From the NCBI GenBank assembly GCA_900318265.1, contig ONKA01000003.1, positions 1-64,000 of the forward strand: a stretch of DNA of 64,000 bases, read 5' to 3'. The stretch comes from an uncultured Bacteroidales bacterium (GTDB lineage Bacteria > Bacteroidota > Bacteroidia > Bacteroidales > F082). Numbering within the stretch: the stretch's first letter is position 1; every line of letters starts with the position of its first letter. Under the pieces are notes generated by a model. That model did not search any database. It worked only from the letters and a program-made list of their open reading frames with translations, and was not told the origin of the DNA. A program made the position numbers and the translations under genes. Below are positions 8,690 to 17,655 of this stretch, in pieces.

Positions 8690-8697
8690 TATCTTTG
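8690..8697 (+). promoter_or_regulatory. -7 promoter element (TATCTTTG) for the TPR regulator
   Basis: An exact TAnnTTTG word 24 bases upstream of the ATG pair at 8718/8721. Confidence 0.6.
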
Positions 8698-8717
8698 AAG
8701 CGTATTTCGTTAAGACT

Positions 8718-10586
8718 GTGATGAAAAAGCGTCTGAATGTCATAAGTTTATTGTTTTTGCTGCTGTTTTTCTCCTATTGTGGAAAAGAGGACAAACAACA
8801 AATTGAACCGCAAGGCAGCAGTGTCCACGCGGCATTGGCCGAGATTGACTCGCTGATGTGGCGGCAGCCCGATAGCGCCTTTGCCCTGTTGTTGCAATTT
8901 GTGGGCAGCCCTGAGGCCGATGGTCTCGACACCTACAACGGGCACTATTGCCAGCTGTTGATCTCGGAATTGTTATACAAGAACGACTGCGAACAGACCA
9001 ACCGCCAAGATTTGCAAAAGGCGGTGACCTATTTCGACAGTATTATGCAGGTCCCTGAGCCTGCGGTCCCTGAGGCCCCTCGAAGGGTCGAAGGGCCGTC
9101 TTTTAAACGTAACGTCTTCCTCACCGCCCGCGCCTACTACATCAACGGCGTGGGCTACTACGAGCGCGACAGCCTGGTGGAGGCCTGTGCAGAATACCTG
9201 AAAGCCTTGGAAACGATGGAGGAACACCATGAGGAGCAGGAACTGGTAGGGAAAAAGGCGCAGTTTATGACATATATCTATAACCGTCTTGGGGATATGT
9301 TTAAGGAGCAATTGTTGGCTGAACCTGCCATTGCTTGCTATAAACAAGCTTTGTTTTATTGCAGGCGAGAGCCGACATCAAAATACGGAATACCTGTTTT
9401 GTTGTATAATTTGGGAATACAATATGACATTGTTGACCAAACAGACAGTGCAGCACTCTATTACGATGAAGCATTGGCGAACATGCCTGATTTTGACAAT
9501 CTTCATTATAGAGACCTTGTTTCGAATAAAGCGATATTTGCCTTTTATAATTCGGACTATAGTTCGGATTCCGTTATTAAGATTCTAAAACAATTAGTCA
9601 CACTCTCGGAAGATGAAAAGGAAAGAACAACTAGATTATTGACCCTTGGCCAGATATTGTTTGAAGATAAGCAATTTGATTCTTCACGAGTGTATTTGGA
9701 AACCCTATTTGAACAAGAAGAAGAAGACATTACATCCCAACTTATGGCTGCGGAGTGTTTAAGTAGCATATACAAAATGGAAGGGGATTCCGTAAAAGCC
9801 CACAAATATGCTTCGTTTCTTGCAGGTTTTACGATGTCGGAAATTGAAAAGAAGAAAGAGGTTTCAAGGATTAATGAAATGTTCAAAAACCATTTGGCCC
9901 AAAAGCAGGAGAAACAAGCTGAAGTAAACCGAGAGAAGGCCATAAAGAAAGTAATAAAGATTATTATCCCGATTGTAGTTGTAATTGTTGTGGTTATCGT
10001 TGCTATGGCAAAAACCAGAAGCAAGAAACTTTTGAGACAGCAGCAAGAAAAAGCGGAAAGAAAGTTAGGAGAAGCCGAGCAACAGCATCGCATGGAGCAA
10101 GCTGCCATATCTGGTCGGCTGAAACGGAGCAACCAAGAGGTGCGCGAGCTGAAAGACCAAATCAAGAAAATGGATGATTTGGCTGCAAAAACCGAAATGG
10201 CCGCCTCGTTTAATGAAGAACCCATTTGTCGCCTCATCATGGAGCGGGTACACGAGGGGCAGTTCAAATCGAAAATAGATTGTGAGCTTTATAAAACGTA
10301 CGCTTTGGACAAGCAGCAAATGTTGGACTTGCGCGTGGCCGCCGACCGTCACTTCAGCCAGTTCACGCTCCGTCTCAGGAAGGCTTACCCAAAACTTACC
10401 AGCATTGATATTGACTATTGTTGTCTCTATCTGCTCAACTTGACCTATGCCGATGTTTCCGCCTTGATGCAGCGTGCCTATAACACGGTTGTTGAGCGTG
10501 ACGGTAAAATCCAGAAGATAATTGGCAGCGAAAAACCGCTTCCCGTACTCTTGATGGATATAGCTCAGAATCCATCATCTGTTTGA
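8718..10586 (+). CDS. Membrane-anchored TPR regulator with C-terminal HTH
   Basis: A 622-residue protein with an N-terminal lipoprotein-like signal (LLFLLLFFSYC). TPR-type helices follow from about 40 to 390, then one membrane span (IIIPIVVVIVVVIVAMA, near 415-435), a charged coiled coil, and a C-terminal domain. That domain has the pattern PKLTSIDIDYCCLYLLNLTYADVSALMQRAYNTV, close to the LuxR-like HTH of Bacteroidetes TPR regulators. It probably senses something in the periplasm and acts on DNA or a partner inside. A 16-residue segment at about 112-127 is a translated palindromic repeat. The three secreted T9SS-tailed genes just downstream are plausible targets. Confidence 0.8.
   Translation: MMKKRLNVISLLFLLLFFSYCGKEDKQQIEPQGSSVHAALAEIDSLMWRQPDSAFALLLQFVGSPEADGLDTYNGHYCQLLISELLYKNDCEQTNRQDLQKAVTYFDSIMQVPEPAVPEAPRRVEGPSFKRNVFLTARAYYINGVGYYERDSLVEACAEYLKALETMEEHHEEQELVGKKAQFMTYIYNRLGDMFKEQLLAEPAIACYKQALFYCRREPTSKYGIPVLLYNLGIQYDIVDQTDSAALYYDEALANMPDFDNLHYRDLVSNKAIFAFYNSDYSSDSVIKILKQLVTLSEDEKERTTRLLTLGQILFEDKQFDSSRVYLETLFEQEEEDITSQLMAAECLSSIYKMEGDSVKAHKYASFLAGFTMSEIEKKKEVSRINEMFKNHLAQKQEKQAEVNREKAIKKVIKIIIPIVVVIVVVIVAMAKTRSKKLLRQQQEKAERKLGEAEQQHRMEQAAISGRLKRSNQEVRELKDQIKKMDDLAAKTEMAASFNEEPICRLIMERVHEGQFKSKIDCELYKTYALDKQQMLDLRVAADRHFSQFTLRLRKAYPKLTSIDIDYCCLYLLNLTYADVSALMQRAYNTVVERDGKIQKIIGSEKPLPVLLMDIAQNPSSV
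9050..9097 (+). repeat. Palindromic repeat copy inside the TPR regulator gene
   Basis: Forty-eight bases, exactly 16 codons, differing at two positions from the copy at 2334-2381. It encodes VPEPAVPEAPRRVEGP between two TPR helices without breaking the frame. Confidence 0.88.
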
Positions 10587-10660
10587 TTTATAAGACGATA
10601 GTCAAAAACACCGAACCTTTCCGAACCATCATTTTCTTGACAAAGGCAGCTTTGCCAGCC

Positions 10661-10668
10661 TACTTTTG
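10661..10668 (+). promoter_or_regulatory. -7 promoter element (TACTTTTG)
   Basis: An exact TAnnTTTG word 55 bases before the ATG at 10724, with a TTGACA-like word about 19 bases upstream. Confidence 0.6.
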
Positions 10669-10723
10669 CATCGTCAATTAAAAACTAAAAGCGATAACTA
10701 AACAACTTTAAAACAATCATACC

Positions 10724-11512
10724 ATGAAAACAAAACTAATCACTTTAGCCGTTTTATTGTTGTCCGCTTTTGCCTTGAAAGCCCAACAAGGCGAAATCAC
10801 CTATGTTGATTTTGAACCCGACACCCTAGTTGAGCTTAAGGATATAGATCATTATCCAGACTCCAAAATGAACATAGATTTAGATTTTGACAATATCCCT
10901 GATATTAAAATCTACCAATATACTACCTCTACAGGGTGTTGGTTCAATATAAGAAGCTATGACACAGAGTGGGAATTACATGAGTACGAAGTCGCCGATA
11001 CATTAGGGCTAATGAACGACCCGGAATTATGGTGGTCTGGAGCAATATTTTGGCTGCCTTATTTCTATCATGATATAGACACTATGAGTGATAGATTTGC
11101 TGTAAGACATAAGATAGGAAACTCTTATTATTACGGATGGCTAAGGGTATATATCACTAGCTGTCCGCCAAGTCTATATCCATGGACTGCATTAGATAGG
11201 ATAGCTTATTGCACCATTCCAAACTATCCTTTGGTTTGGGGTCAAACAAGCCTCACCGAAGGTATCGATGAAGCCGAATCCACAGCCTCCGCCATTATCT
11301 ACCCCAACCCCACTACAGGCATGGCCACCATAATAGGCGAAAACCTAAGGCAGGCCGAAGTGTTTAACATGCTGGGGCAGCAAGTGTTTAGCATAAAAGG
11401 CGAGGGCAATGAACTTCGCATCGACATGGCTGAACTGCCCGCTGGAGTCTACTTCGTCAATGTCACCAACGATGAAGGGCGCAAGTGCGTGCGGAAGGTG
11501 GTGAGAGAGTAG
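10724..11512 (+). CDS. Secreted T9SS-tailed protein, paralogue 1
   Basis: A 262-residue protein with signal peptide MKTKLITLAVLLLSAFALKAQ. The central region has no family I recognise. It ends in a type IX secretion C-terminal domain: IIYPNPTTGMATIIGENLRQ, then LPAGVYFVNVTNDEG and a basic end. It is clearly homologous along its length to the protein at 12441-13232 (both start QQGEI.Y.DFEPD). Expected to be exported across the outer membrane and anchored or released. Confidence 0.82.
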   Translation: MKTKLITLAVLLLSAFALKAQQGEITYVDFEPDTLVELKDIDHYPDSKMNIDLDFDNIPDIKIYQYTTSTGCWFNIRSYDTEWELHEYEVADTLGLMNDPELWWSGAIFWLPYFYHDIDTMSDRFAVRHKIGNSYYYGWLRVYITSCPPSLYPWTALDRIAYCTIPNYPLVWGQTSLTEGIDEAESTASAIIYPNPTTGMATIIGENLRQAEVFNMLGQQVFSIKGEGNELRIDMAELPAGVYFVNVTNDEGRKCVRKVVRE

Positions 11513-11544
11513 CAAATATAATGCAGCCATGAAAAAGTTTATCT

Positions 11545-12285
11545 ATGTTGTCCGCTTTTGCCTTGAAAGCCCAAGAAAATTACATCAACTATAATCTGTA
11601 TAATCCCGATACTTGTTTCTCTTTTCAATCTTCTGCCGACACTTTGAAATTTGATTTGGATCAAGACGGAACTTATGACATCTATTTTGATGCATATTAT
11701 CAATCAGGAGCAGGTCTTTTAGTGACAATCAATACGCCTTCGCCAGATTGGCAATGGAGTTGGACTTATGCAAACGCATTCGTCCCATTGACAGACACTA
11801 CCATGATTGATGAAACATTACGATGGCAGTATGGTTATTGGGAACTTGCCATGTATCCTGAATTCACACATTTCGCTTTCAGACATCAGACGGTGGATGG
11901 ATATCATTATGGTTGGGCTCAAATCTACCTTACACGCGCTACTCGCGCATGGCATACGGTCTGCGTTTCTGGCATGGGTTATTGCACTTTGCCCGATCAA
12001 CCCATCCAATGGGGACAAACTGTGTTATTGGACATAGTAGAAAACGAAGTTTCTTCCGTCTTCGCCAACCTCCATCCTAACCCCACCACAGGCCTCGTCA
12101 CCATTGCAGGCGAGAACCTGCAAAAGGCCGAAGTAATCAACCTACTTGGTCAAAAAGTGCTCAGTACTCAAGGCGAGGACAACGAGCTCCGCATCGACAT
12201 GGCCGCGCTGCCCGCAGGCGTTTACTTTGTCAACATCACTGACGGGGAAGGGCGCAGGTGCGTGCGGAAGCTGGTGAAGGAGTAG
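11545..12285 (+). CDS. T9SS-tailed protein, paralogue 2, with truncated signal peptide
   Basis: A 246-residue relative of its neighbours with the same T9SS tail (LHPNPTTGLVTIAGENLQKAE, LPAGVYFVNITDGEG). The first available start gives MLSAFALKAQ, only the second half of a signal peptide. The DNA from 11546 matches the signal-peptide end of the 10724 gene exactly for 28 bases. The DNA before it matches the spacer upstream of the 12441 gene (about 12290-12318). A deletion joining these two sequences would have removed the promoter, ribosome site and first codons. The gene is probably poorly expressed or poorly exported. Confidence 0.65.
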   Translation: MLSAFALKAQENYINYNLYNPDTCFSFQSSADTLKFDLDQDGTYDIYFDAYYQSGAGLLVTINTPSPDWQWSWTYANAFVPLTDTTMIDETLRWQYGYWELAMYPEFTHFAFRHQTVDGYHYGWAQIYLTRATRAWHTVCVSGMGYCTLPDQPIQWGQTVLLDIVENEVSSVFANLHPNPTTGLVTIAGENLQKAEVINLLGQKVLSTQGEDNELRIDMAALPAGVYFVNITDGEGRRCVRKLVKE

Positions 12286-12316
12286 TAAAGATAATGCAGC
12301 CATGAAAAAGTTTATC

Positions 12317-12324
12317 TACCTTTG
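12317..12324 (+). promoter_or_regulatory. -7 promoter element (TACCTTTG)
   Basis: An exact TAnnTTTG word about 117 bases before the ATG at 12441, giving that gene a long leader. The sequence just upstream is duplicated at 11517-11543. Confidence 0.55.
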
Positions 12325-12440
12325 CGGCATAATGTTTTGAAGTCACAGGCCCGTTTGAGGTTAATAGCGGTGCCGAGTTCACAGTTATACTTCAAGCCTG
12401 TCCAAACAATTTAGAATAAGAACAAATAAAAAAATCTACC

Positions 12441-13232
12441 ATGAAAAAGTTATTACTAATAGTCACATTTCTATTGACTACACTATTTATTAAAGCCCAA
12501 CAAGGTGAAATCATCTATTTAGACTTTGAGCCCGACTCACTCATTGAGTTCAAGCAATATGACCTATTTCCAGATAGTAAAATGATGATTGATTTTGATT
12601 TTGATAGTCTCCCTGATATAAGAATCACTCGTTACGTTTACTCTGGAGGAGGTTGGTATGATATGATAAGTTATGAACCGGAGTGGGAAATACATGAATA
12701 CGAAGTCGGTGATACGCTGATGCCTATGAATGAACCAGAGCAAAGCTGGTCCACAAGAATCATGTGGAGGTGGTATTTCTATAACGGAATAGATACTATA
12801 AGCGATAAGTTTGCTGTTAGGCATAAAGTAGAGGATGCTTATTATTATGGATGGTTTAGGGTTTATATCACACGCTGTCCGCCTAGTCCATATCCATGGA
12901 TTGCTTTGGATAAGATGGCCTATTGTACCGTCCCGGATTATCCTTTAGTTTGGGGTCAGACAAGTATCACGGGTATAGATGAAAATGAAAACAATAACCA
13001 CTCTGCCATCGCTACCCTTTTTCCCAACCCCACCACAGGCCTCGTCACCATCGCAGGCGAGAACCTGCGGCAGGCCGAAGTGCTCAACATGCTCGGGCAG
13101 CAGGTGCTCAGCGTGCAGGGCGAGGGCAACGAGCTCCGCATCGACATGGCTGCGCTGCCCGCAGGCATTTACTTTGTCACCGTCATTGATGATGAAGGAC
13201 GGAAGTGCGTGCAGAAGGTTGTGAAAGAGTAA
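12441..13232 (+). CDS. Secreted T9SS-tailed protein, paralogue 3
   Basis: A 263-residue protein with signal peptide MKKLLLIVTFLLTTLFIKAQ and a body homologous to the 10724 protein (DFEPDSLIEFKQYDLFPDSK, YYYGWFRVYITRCPPSPYPW). The C-terminal T9SS tail is almost identical at DNA level to those of its two neighbours (GLVTIAGENLRQAEVLNMLG). Function of the body is unknown. A small lipoprotein gene follows after six bases, probably in the same transcript. Confidence 0.82.
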   Translation: MKKLLLIVTFLLTTLFIKAQQGEIIYLDFEPDSLIEFKQYDLFPDSKMMIDFDFDSLPDIRITRYVYSGGGWYDMISYEPEWEIHEYEVGDTLMPMNEPEQSWSTRIMWRWYFYNGIDTISDKFAVRHKVEDAYYYGWFRVYITRCPPSPYPWIALDKMAYCTVPDYPLVWGQTSITGIDENENNNHSAIATLFPNPTTGLVTIAGENLRQAEVLNMLGQQVLSVQGEGNELRIDMAALPAGIYFVTVIDDEGRKCVQKVVKE

Positions 13233-13238
13233 CAAGCC

Positions 13239-13472
13239 ATGAAAAAGGCATTGAAAGCCCTTTTCCTTCCAGCGGCAACGGCGGCCTTGGCCGCCCTGCC
13301 GCTGGCGGGATGCCAGCAGGCAAGACAAGAAGGGAAAAAAGAGCCCGCCACCGAACAGGTAAGCGCCAAAGCGGACTCCACGAAAGAAGATACCATGGAG
13401 GCCTTCTACGAGCGGATGCGGCGGTGGGATGCCCTGCATGGAGGGATACGGCATAGGGAAAGCGACAAGTGA
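13239..13472 (+). CDS. Small lipoprotein
   Basis: A 77-residue protein with a lipoprotein signal peptide ending in LPLAGC, then a short charged tail (residues 27-77). No family recognised. It starts six bases after the preceding stop and ends two bases from the converging nuclease gene. The clear lipobox is the main support. Confidence 0.6.
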   Translation: MKKALKALFLPAATAALAALPLAGCQQARQEGKKEPATEQVSAKADSTKEDTMEAFYERMRRWDALHGGIRHRESDK

Positions 13473-13474
13473 AA

Positions 13475-14635
13475 TCACTTTTCCTTGGCGATCTTGTTCA
13501 TCTCATTCAAAATGAGTTTCAGGTTCTCAGGCTTGGTGAGATTGAGCCAGTCGCAGAAGGTGATGCCCATGTATTTGGCGGTCTTTTTCCAGTTGCCCTT
13601 GTGGTCTTTCTTCAGTGAGAAGATGTAGGAATTGCTGGTGCCGAGCAACACTTCTTTCAAGGCGCAGACCTTGTAGACAATCTCGTTGTATAAGCTTTCG
13701 CTGGTCACTCCAGTCTTGCACTCGATGACAAACAGTTTATTGGCCTTCATGAAACAGACGTCTAACTCGTTATTATGTTTGATGATGCCGTTGGAAATAT
13801 GCACACCCATGGCGATGTCATCAGGCTGCAATACGCCTTTTATCAAAGCATAGACATATTCCTCAAACCAGCCACCTGTAAGATATTCAATTTCATGACC
13901 TTGCAAGGACCCCTTGCGTTCGGGGACAAAGCCAATATAATTCAAGAACTTGCTCAGATTGGGAATGGGAGTCATAAACTCCTTGTGAGGATTTTCCACT
14001 TCCGAGATGATGAGGAACTTCCAGTTGCGGTATTTCTCGCGCAGGATATCCATCACCTGATAGTCACCTTGGCCGAACAAACTTTGTGAAAACATCGTGA
14101 ACAGATGCTGTGAAAATGCCGTTTCCCTCACTTGTTGGCGTGATTTGTCCACATCACTTTCCAACCCATAGAGGCTAAAGTATTCCTTCAGCGTCATGCG
14201 ATGCTTGATGGGATACACCTCATCGTCGTCGTCATAGATGCTGTGGTCGAAGATGGTCTTGACAATCAGGTTCTCGCGGGTTTGGGTGTAGAAAAACAAG
14301 GTGTCGAACTCCTCGAAGACATGCTGAACCGACAAGGTCATGTAACGGTTGCCGCCCGCCAGATTGAGATAATAATGCGTATCGGGATCCAACTCGCTCT
14401 TGATGGTGCGGCAGATGTATTCATAGAGCATCTTGTCCTCGTGCCTTTTGACGATGATGCTTTTTACCAGCGTTTCGTCGACTTCCAATTGCTTGGCCAA
14501 TAGTTGTATGCAGTCGGATTCTTCTTCGGTGGAGATAAACAACAACGTGTCGCCTTCTTCATAGTATTCCTTAGTGAAAAGATAGGCCGGCATCGGGTTG
14601 CTCTTGTCTATGATATTGACGATGGTTTTTGACAT
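13475..14635 (-). CDS. Card1/Can2-like CARF-nuclease (DUF1887 type), without nearby CRISPR
   Basis: A 386-residue protein. The N-terminal half looks like a CARF domain: NIIDKSNPMPAYLF near the start and the ligand-loop-like NLAGGNRYMTLS at 91-102. The C-terminal half has a PD-(D/E)XK nuclease core, ELDV at 290-293 and IECKTG at 304-309, so Asp292, Glu305 and Lys307 are the expected metal ligands and base. Related Card1/Can2 enzymes are switched on by cyclic tetra-adenylate from type III CRISPR complexes and cut nucleic acid. No cas gene or array is visible here. The ATG at 14635 is chosen because the promoter word at 14654-14661 lies just upstream of it. Confidence 0.82.
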   Translation of the reverse strand: MSKTIVNIIDKSNPMPAYLFTKEYYEEGDTLLFISTEEESDCIQLLAKQLEVDETLVKSIIVKRHEDKMLYEYICRTIKSELDPDTHYYLNLAGGNRYMTLSVQHVFEEFDTLFFYTQTRENLIVKTIFDHSIYDDDDEVYPIKHRMTLKEYFSLYGLESDVDKSRQQVRETAFSQHLFTMFSQSLFGQGDYQVMDILREKYRNWKFLIISEVENPHKEFMTPIPNLSKFLNYIGFVPERKGSLQGHEIEYLTGGWFEEYVYALIKGVLQPDDIAMGVHISNGIIKHNNELDVCFMKANKLFVIECKTGVTSESLYNEIVYKVCALKEVLLGTSNSYIFSLKKDHKGNWKKTAKYMGITFCDWLNLTKPENLKLILNEMNKIAKEK

Positions 14636-14653
14636 GGTGCTATAATTTTGGCA

Positions 14654-14661
14654 CAAAAATA
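14654..14661 (-). promoter_or_regulatory. -7 promoter element (TATTTTTG) for the Card1-like gene
   Basis: The reverse strand reads TATTTTTG, 18 bases before the ATG at 14635. This rules out the longer start at 14656. Confidence 0.65.
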
Positions 14662-14696
14662 GGGAATTTTTTCAATGATTAAACAATGTCAGGTTT

Positions 14697-14792
14697 GTAG
14701 GGCTGTCACACCGTGGCAGCCGCAACGGAAAATAAACGATGCGGCTGCCGTAATACGACAGCCCTACAAGCCGTAATACGACAGCCCTACAA
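14697..14792. repeat. REP-like repeat: 23-bp direct repeats with an inverted copy
   Basis: The 23-base unit (positions 14747-14769, core TAATACGACAGCCCTACAA) repeats exactly at 14770-14792. Its end GACAGCCCTACAA also occurs inverted as TTGTAGGGCTGTC near 14695-14707. The element sits between two minus-strand genes and could fold into a long hairpin. Confidence 0.75.
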
Positions 14793-14801
14793 CCAAAATG
14801 G

Positions 14802-16232
14802 TCATTCAACGATGACCTTTCGTGTGGTGTTACCTATTTTCACATAATAAATGCCTTGCGGCAAGGCTATGCTTTCTTTGCCGTCGATATCGTGGTTGAT
14901 AAGGATTTGTCCGAGGGCATTCGTGATGGTCATCTTTCCTTTGCCTTCCACTATAAAACTATCTTGTGCGGGATTGGGCCAAACTTCAAAACCAGTTGTT
15001 TTGACTTCATTCACTCCATCTTCGGTGAGGAATGGAATGTAATAGACCAATCCCAAACTTGGGTCATCAAATTGGTGGGTGATGTGTTCTTCGATCTCTT
15101 GCTCATCAATAGTTCCCCAATAGTTGCCAACAGCAGTGATGTCGTAGGCGGAGTTGTTGTATAGGTCAAAAATACCATAGTTTGCTCCATAATTATAGAC
15201 ATGGCCGTTGCCGTGGATTACGTTGTGACCCCAATTGTCTTCAGTGCCAAGGTCGACATCGGCGGCATTAATAACGGTAATGCCCCAATGGTTGTTTGTT
15301 ATGACATTATTTCGGATGTAAGCCTTGTTGTTCTCATCCATACCATAGATGCTGATGCCGCTGCCGCCATTCATAGGATTAGTTTCCAATTTGTTGTTAA
15401 TGAATTGGTTGCCGATAATGACGGAACTCAAATTATAGCCTTGCTGGTTGTAACCGTAGCGGCAGTTTTTGATGATATTGTCTTTCAATAGGATTTTGGT
15501 TGCGCCAGTTCCCATCAGGTCGGCAATAGAAATTCCACCTATTGTATGGTCACCGTCATCAATGGTACATCTCACAATGCGGATGCTATCCTGAGCGCCT
15601 GGTCCAAGATTGATTTGAGGTCGGTTTTCACCTAAATTCAAAAAGAAAATGCAGTCGATGATTTGCGGAGAGGTTTGCCCATTGGCTGGCGAACTGATGG
15701 CCGAACCGCTATTATTATCAAAATTGCAATTCGTGAACACGGGGTCACAGTTCATGCAATCGACAACAGCACTTTGTTGTTCGCAACGGAAGTTCTGAAA
15801 ATGGCAGTCCGTAAAAACAGCCTCGCTTTCAATAACTTGGATGCCGTCCAATTGTGTAATATAGCATCTTCTGAACACGCACGGAGCTGTGGCATCCTCC
15901 AAACGGATACGACCATTCACACCATAGTTGCCTGAAAAAGACAACCAATAATAAGTATCCGTATTTATGGCCTCTATCGAGCCTTTGATGGTCAGGGTGA
16001 CATTGTTGCCAAAGTTTAGGGAATGGTTGACAACAAATTTGTCGTTGGCCGAAATGGTGACGTCGTTTTCGATTCTATAAGAATTGTTACTTTCTGACCA
16101 TATAACACAGCCGTTGCTGAGTACCACAAGGTCTTCTATGGTATATGTTGTTCCATTGCCCGGGCTTACCCATTGGGCGTTCAGCATGGATGAGAAGGCA
16201 AAAGCAATAACAAATAAATAGAGTTTTTTCAT
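14802..16232 (-). CDS. Secreted parallel beta-helix protein with T9SS tail
   Basis: A 476-residue protein with signal peptide MKKLYLFVIAFAFSSMLNAQ. A long right-handed parallel beta-helix region follows (repeats such as VFTDCHFQNF, VFTNCNFDNN, ILLKDNIIKNCRYG, AYIRNNVITNNHWGI). The C-terminal T9SS domain contains GFEVWPNPAQDSFIVEGKGK and LPQGIYYVKIG. Beta-helix proteins often bind or cleave polysaccharide, but no catalytic residues can be assigned. It is exported by the type IX system and not obviously co-transcribed with pgk. Confidence 0.85.
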   Translation of the reverse strand: MKKLYLFVIAFAFSSMLNAQWVSPGNGTTYTIEDLVVLSNGCVIWSESNNSYRIENDVTISANDKFVVNHSLNFGNNVTLTIKGSIEAINTDTYYWLSFSGNYGVNGRIRLEDATAPCVFRRCYITQLDGIQVIESEAVFTDCHFQNFRCEQQSAVVDCMNCDPVFTNCNFDNNSGSAISSPANGQTSPQIIDCIFFLNLGENRPQINLGPGAQDSIRIVRCTIDDGDHTIGGISIADLMGTGATKILLKDNIIKNCRYGYNQQGYNLSSVIIGNQFINNKLETNPMNGGSGISIYGMDENNKAYIRNNVITNNHWGITVINAADVDLGTEDNWGHNVIHGNGHVYNYGANYGIFDLYNNSAYDITAVGNYWGTIDEQEIEEHITHQFDDPSLGLVYYIPFLTEDGVNEVKTTGFEVWPNPAQDSFIVEGKGKMTITNALGQILINHDIDGKESIALPQGIYYVKIGNTTRKVIVE

Positions 16233-16262
16233 GTGTTTTAAGTTTTAAAAACCCTGACCTTG

Positions 16263-16311
16263 AACCCTAACCCTGACCGCTTTCATATTTAGAACGGTCA
16301 GGGTCAGGGTT
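16263..16311 (-). terminator. Hairpin downstream of pgk, CCCTGACC-rich repeat
   Basis: Arms 16263-16279 and 16295-16311 pair over 17 bases with one mismatch (CCCTGACCG against CGGTCAGGG). On the minus strand the structure follows pgk and precedes a T-run, so it may end transcription. Extra CCCTGACC/GGTCAGGG words on both sides look like a dispersed simple repeat. Confidence 0.45.
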
Positions 16312-16331
16312 AATGGTCAGGGTCAAAAAAA

Positions 16332-17585
16332 TCACTTCTTAATCGCTGCGATACCTGGCAGTTCCTTGCCTTCGATGGCTTCAAGCAAGGCGCCACCACC
16401 GGTCGAGACATAACTCACACGGTCGGCCAAGCCGAACTTGTTGATGCAAGCCACACTGTCGCCACCGCCGATGAGGCTAAAAGCACCGTTTTGTTCCGTG
16501 GCTTCCACGATGGCTTCGGCCAAGGCACGCGAACCTTCGGCGAACTTGTCGAACTCAAACACGCCGCAGGGACCGTTCCAAAGCACGGTCTTCGACTGCT
16601 TGATGATACCAGCGTAGAACTTGCGGCTCTCGGGACCGCAGTCCATGCCTTCCCAACCGTCGGGCACGTTCATCGGGTCGACGACCATAGTGTTAGCGTC
16701 GTTCGAGAACTTGTCGCCTGCCACCACGTCGAACGAGAGGTAGAGGTTGACGCCCTTCTGCTTGGCTTTCTCGATGATTTCCAAGGCGAGGTCGAGCTTG
16801 TCCTCTTCGCAGATGGAGTTGCCGATATGGCCACCCAAAGCGCGCTTGAAGGTGTAGGTCATGCCACCGCAGAGGATGAGGTTGTCGACTTTGGTGAGCA
16901 GGTTCTCGATGATCTCGATCTTGGTGGAGACCTTCGAGCCACCCATGATGGCGGTGAAGGGACGTTGGATGTCGTTCATCACCTTGTTGACGGCAGCCAC
17001 TTCCTTGCCCATCAGGTAACCGAACATCTTGTGATCGGCATCAAAATAGTCGGCAATCAGAGCCGTGGAGGCATGAGCGCGGTGGGCGGTGCCGAAGGCG
17101 TCGTTGATGTAGTACTCGCCATAGCTGGCCAAGGTCTTAGTGAACTCCTTCTGTGAGGCCTTGATGGCTTTCTTGGCTTCGTCGTAGCCTGGGTCTTCTT
17201 TCTCGATGCCACGCGGCTTGCCTTCTTCCTCAGCATAGAAACGAAGATTTTCGAGCACGAGCACTTCACCGGGTTTCATGGCAGCCACTTGGTCGGCGGC
17301 TTTCATGCAGTCGTCGGCGAATTGCACGGGACGGCCTAACAGTTCTTCCAAGTGCTTGATAATCGGCTTGATGGAAAACTTCGGGTCAGGGTTTTTCTTC
17401 GGGCGACCGAGGTGCGACATCAGCACGACCATGCCTTTGTCGTTCAAGACCTTGTTGATGGTCGGCAGGGCGGCGCGCATACGGGTGTCGTCGGTGATGT
17501 TGAAGTTGTCGTCCAACGGGACGTTGAAATCGACGCGGATAACCACGCGCTTGTTTTCAAAATTGATTTGATCGATGTTTACCAT
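16332..17585 (-). CDS. pgk: Phosphoglycerate kinase
   Basis: Transfers phosphate between 1,3-bisphosphoglycerate and ADP in glycolysis. The 417-residue protein begins with the N-domain signature [18 protein letters not shown] and has the substrate arginine region [17 protein letters not shown]. It ends with the nucleotide-domain motif [16 protein letters not shown] and the C-terminal [20 protein letters not shown]. All family landmarks are intact. It lies between a lipid kinase gene (58 bases upstream) and a beta-helix gene; the spacers are AT-rich repeats or hairpins, so an operon is unlikely. Confidence 0.97.
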   Translation of the reverse strand: MVNIDQINFENKRVVIRVDFNVPLDDNFNITDDTRMRAALPTINKVLNDKGMVVLMSHLGRPKKNPDPKFSIKPIIKHLEELLGRPVQFADDCMKAADQVAAMKPGEVLVLENLRFYAEEEGKPRGIEKEDPGYDEAKKAIKASQKEFTKTLASYGEYYINDAFGTAHRAHASTALIADYFDADHKMFGYLMGKEVAAVNKVMNDIQRPFTAIMGGSKVSTKIEIIENLLTKVDNLILCGGMTYTFKRALGGHIGNSICEEDKLDLALEIIEKAKQKGVNLYLSFDVVAGDKFSNDANTMVVDPMNVPDGWEGMDCGPESRKFYAGIIKQSKTVLWNGPCGVFEFDKFAEGSRALAEAIVEATEQNGAFSLIGGGDSVACINKFGLADRVSYVSTGGGALLEAIEGKELPGIAAIKK

Positions 17586-17592
17586 GGTAATA

Positions 17593-17655
17593 TTGTATTT
17601 AAAGATTCAAAATTCAAAGATTCAAAATTCAATTATTTAGAATTCAAAATTGATG
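17593..17655. repeat. AT-rich simple repeat spacer (AAAGATTCAAAATTC)
   Basis: Two tandem copies of AAAGATTCAAAATTC plus degenerate continuations fill the short gap between pgk and the lipid kinase gene and run into the latter's 3' end. Similar words recur near 23424, 46510 and 61331. Confidence 0.55.
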
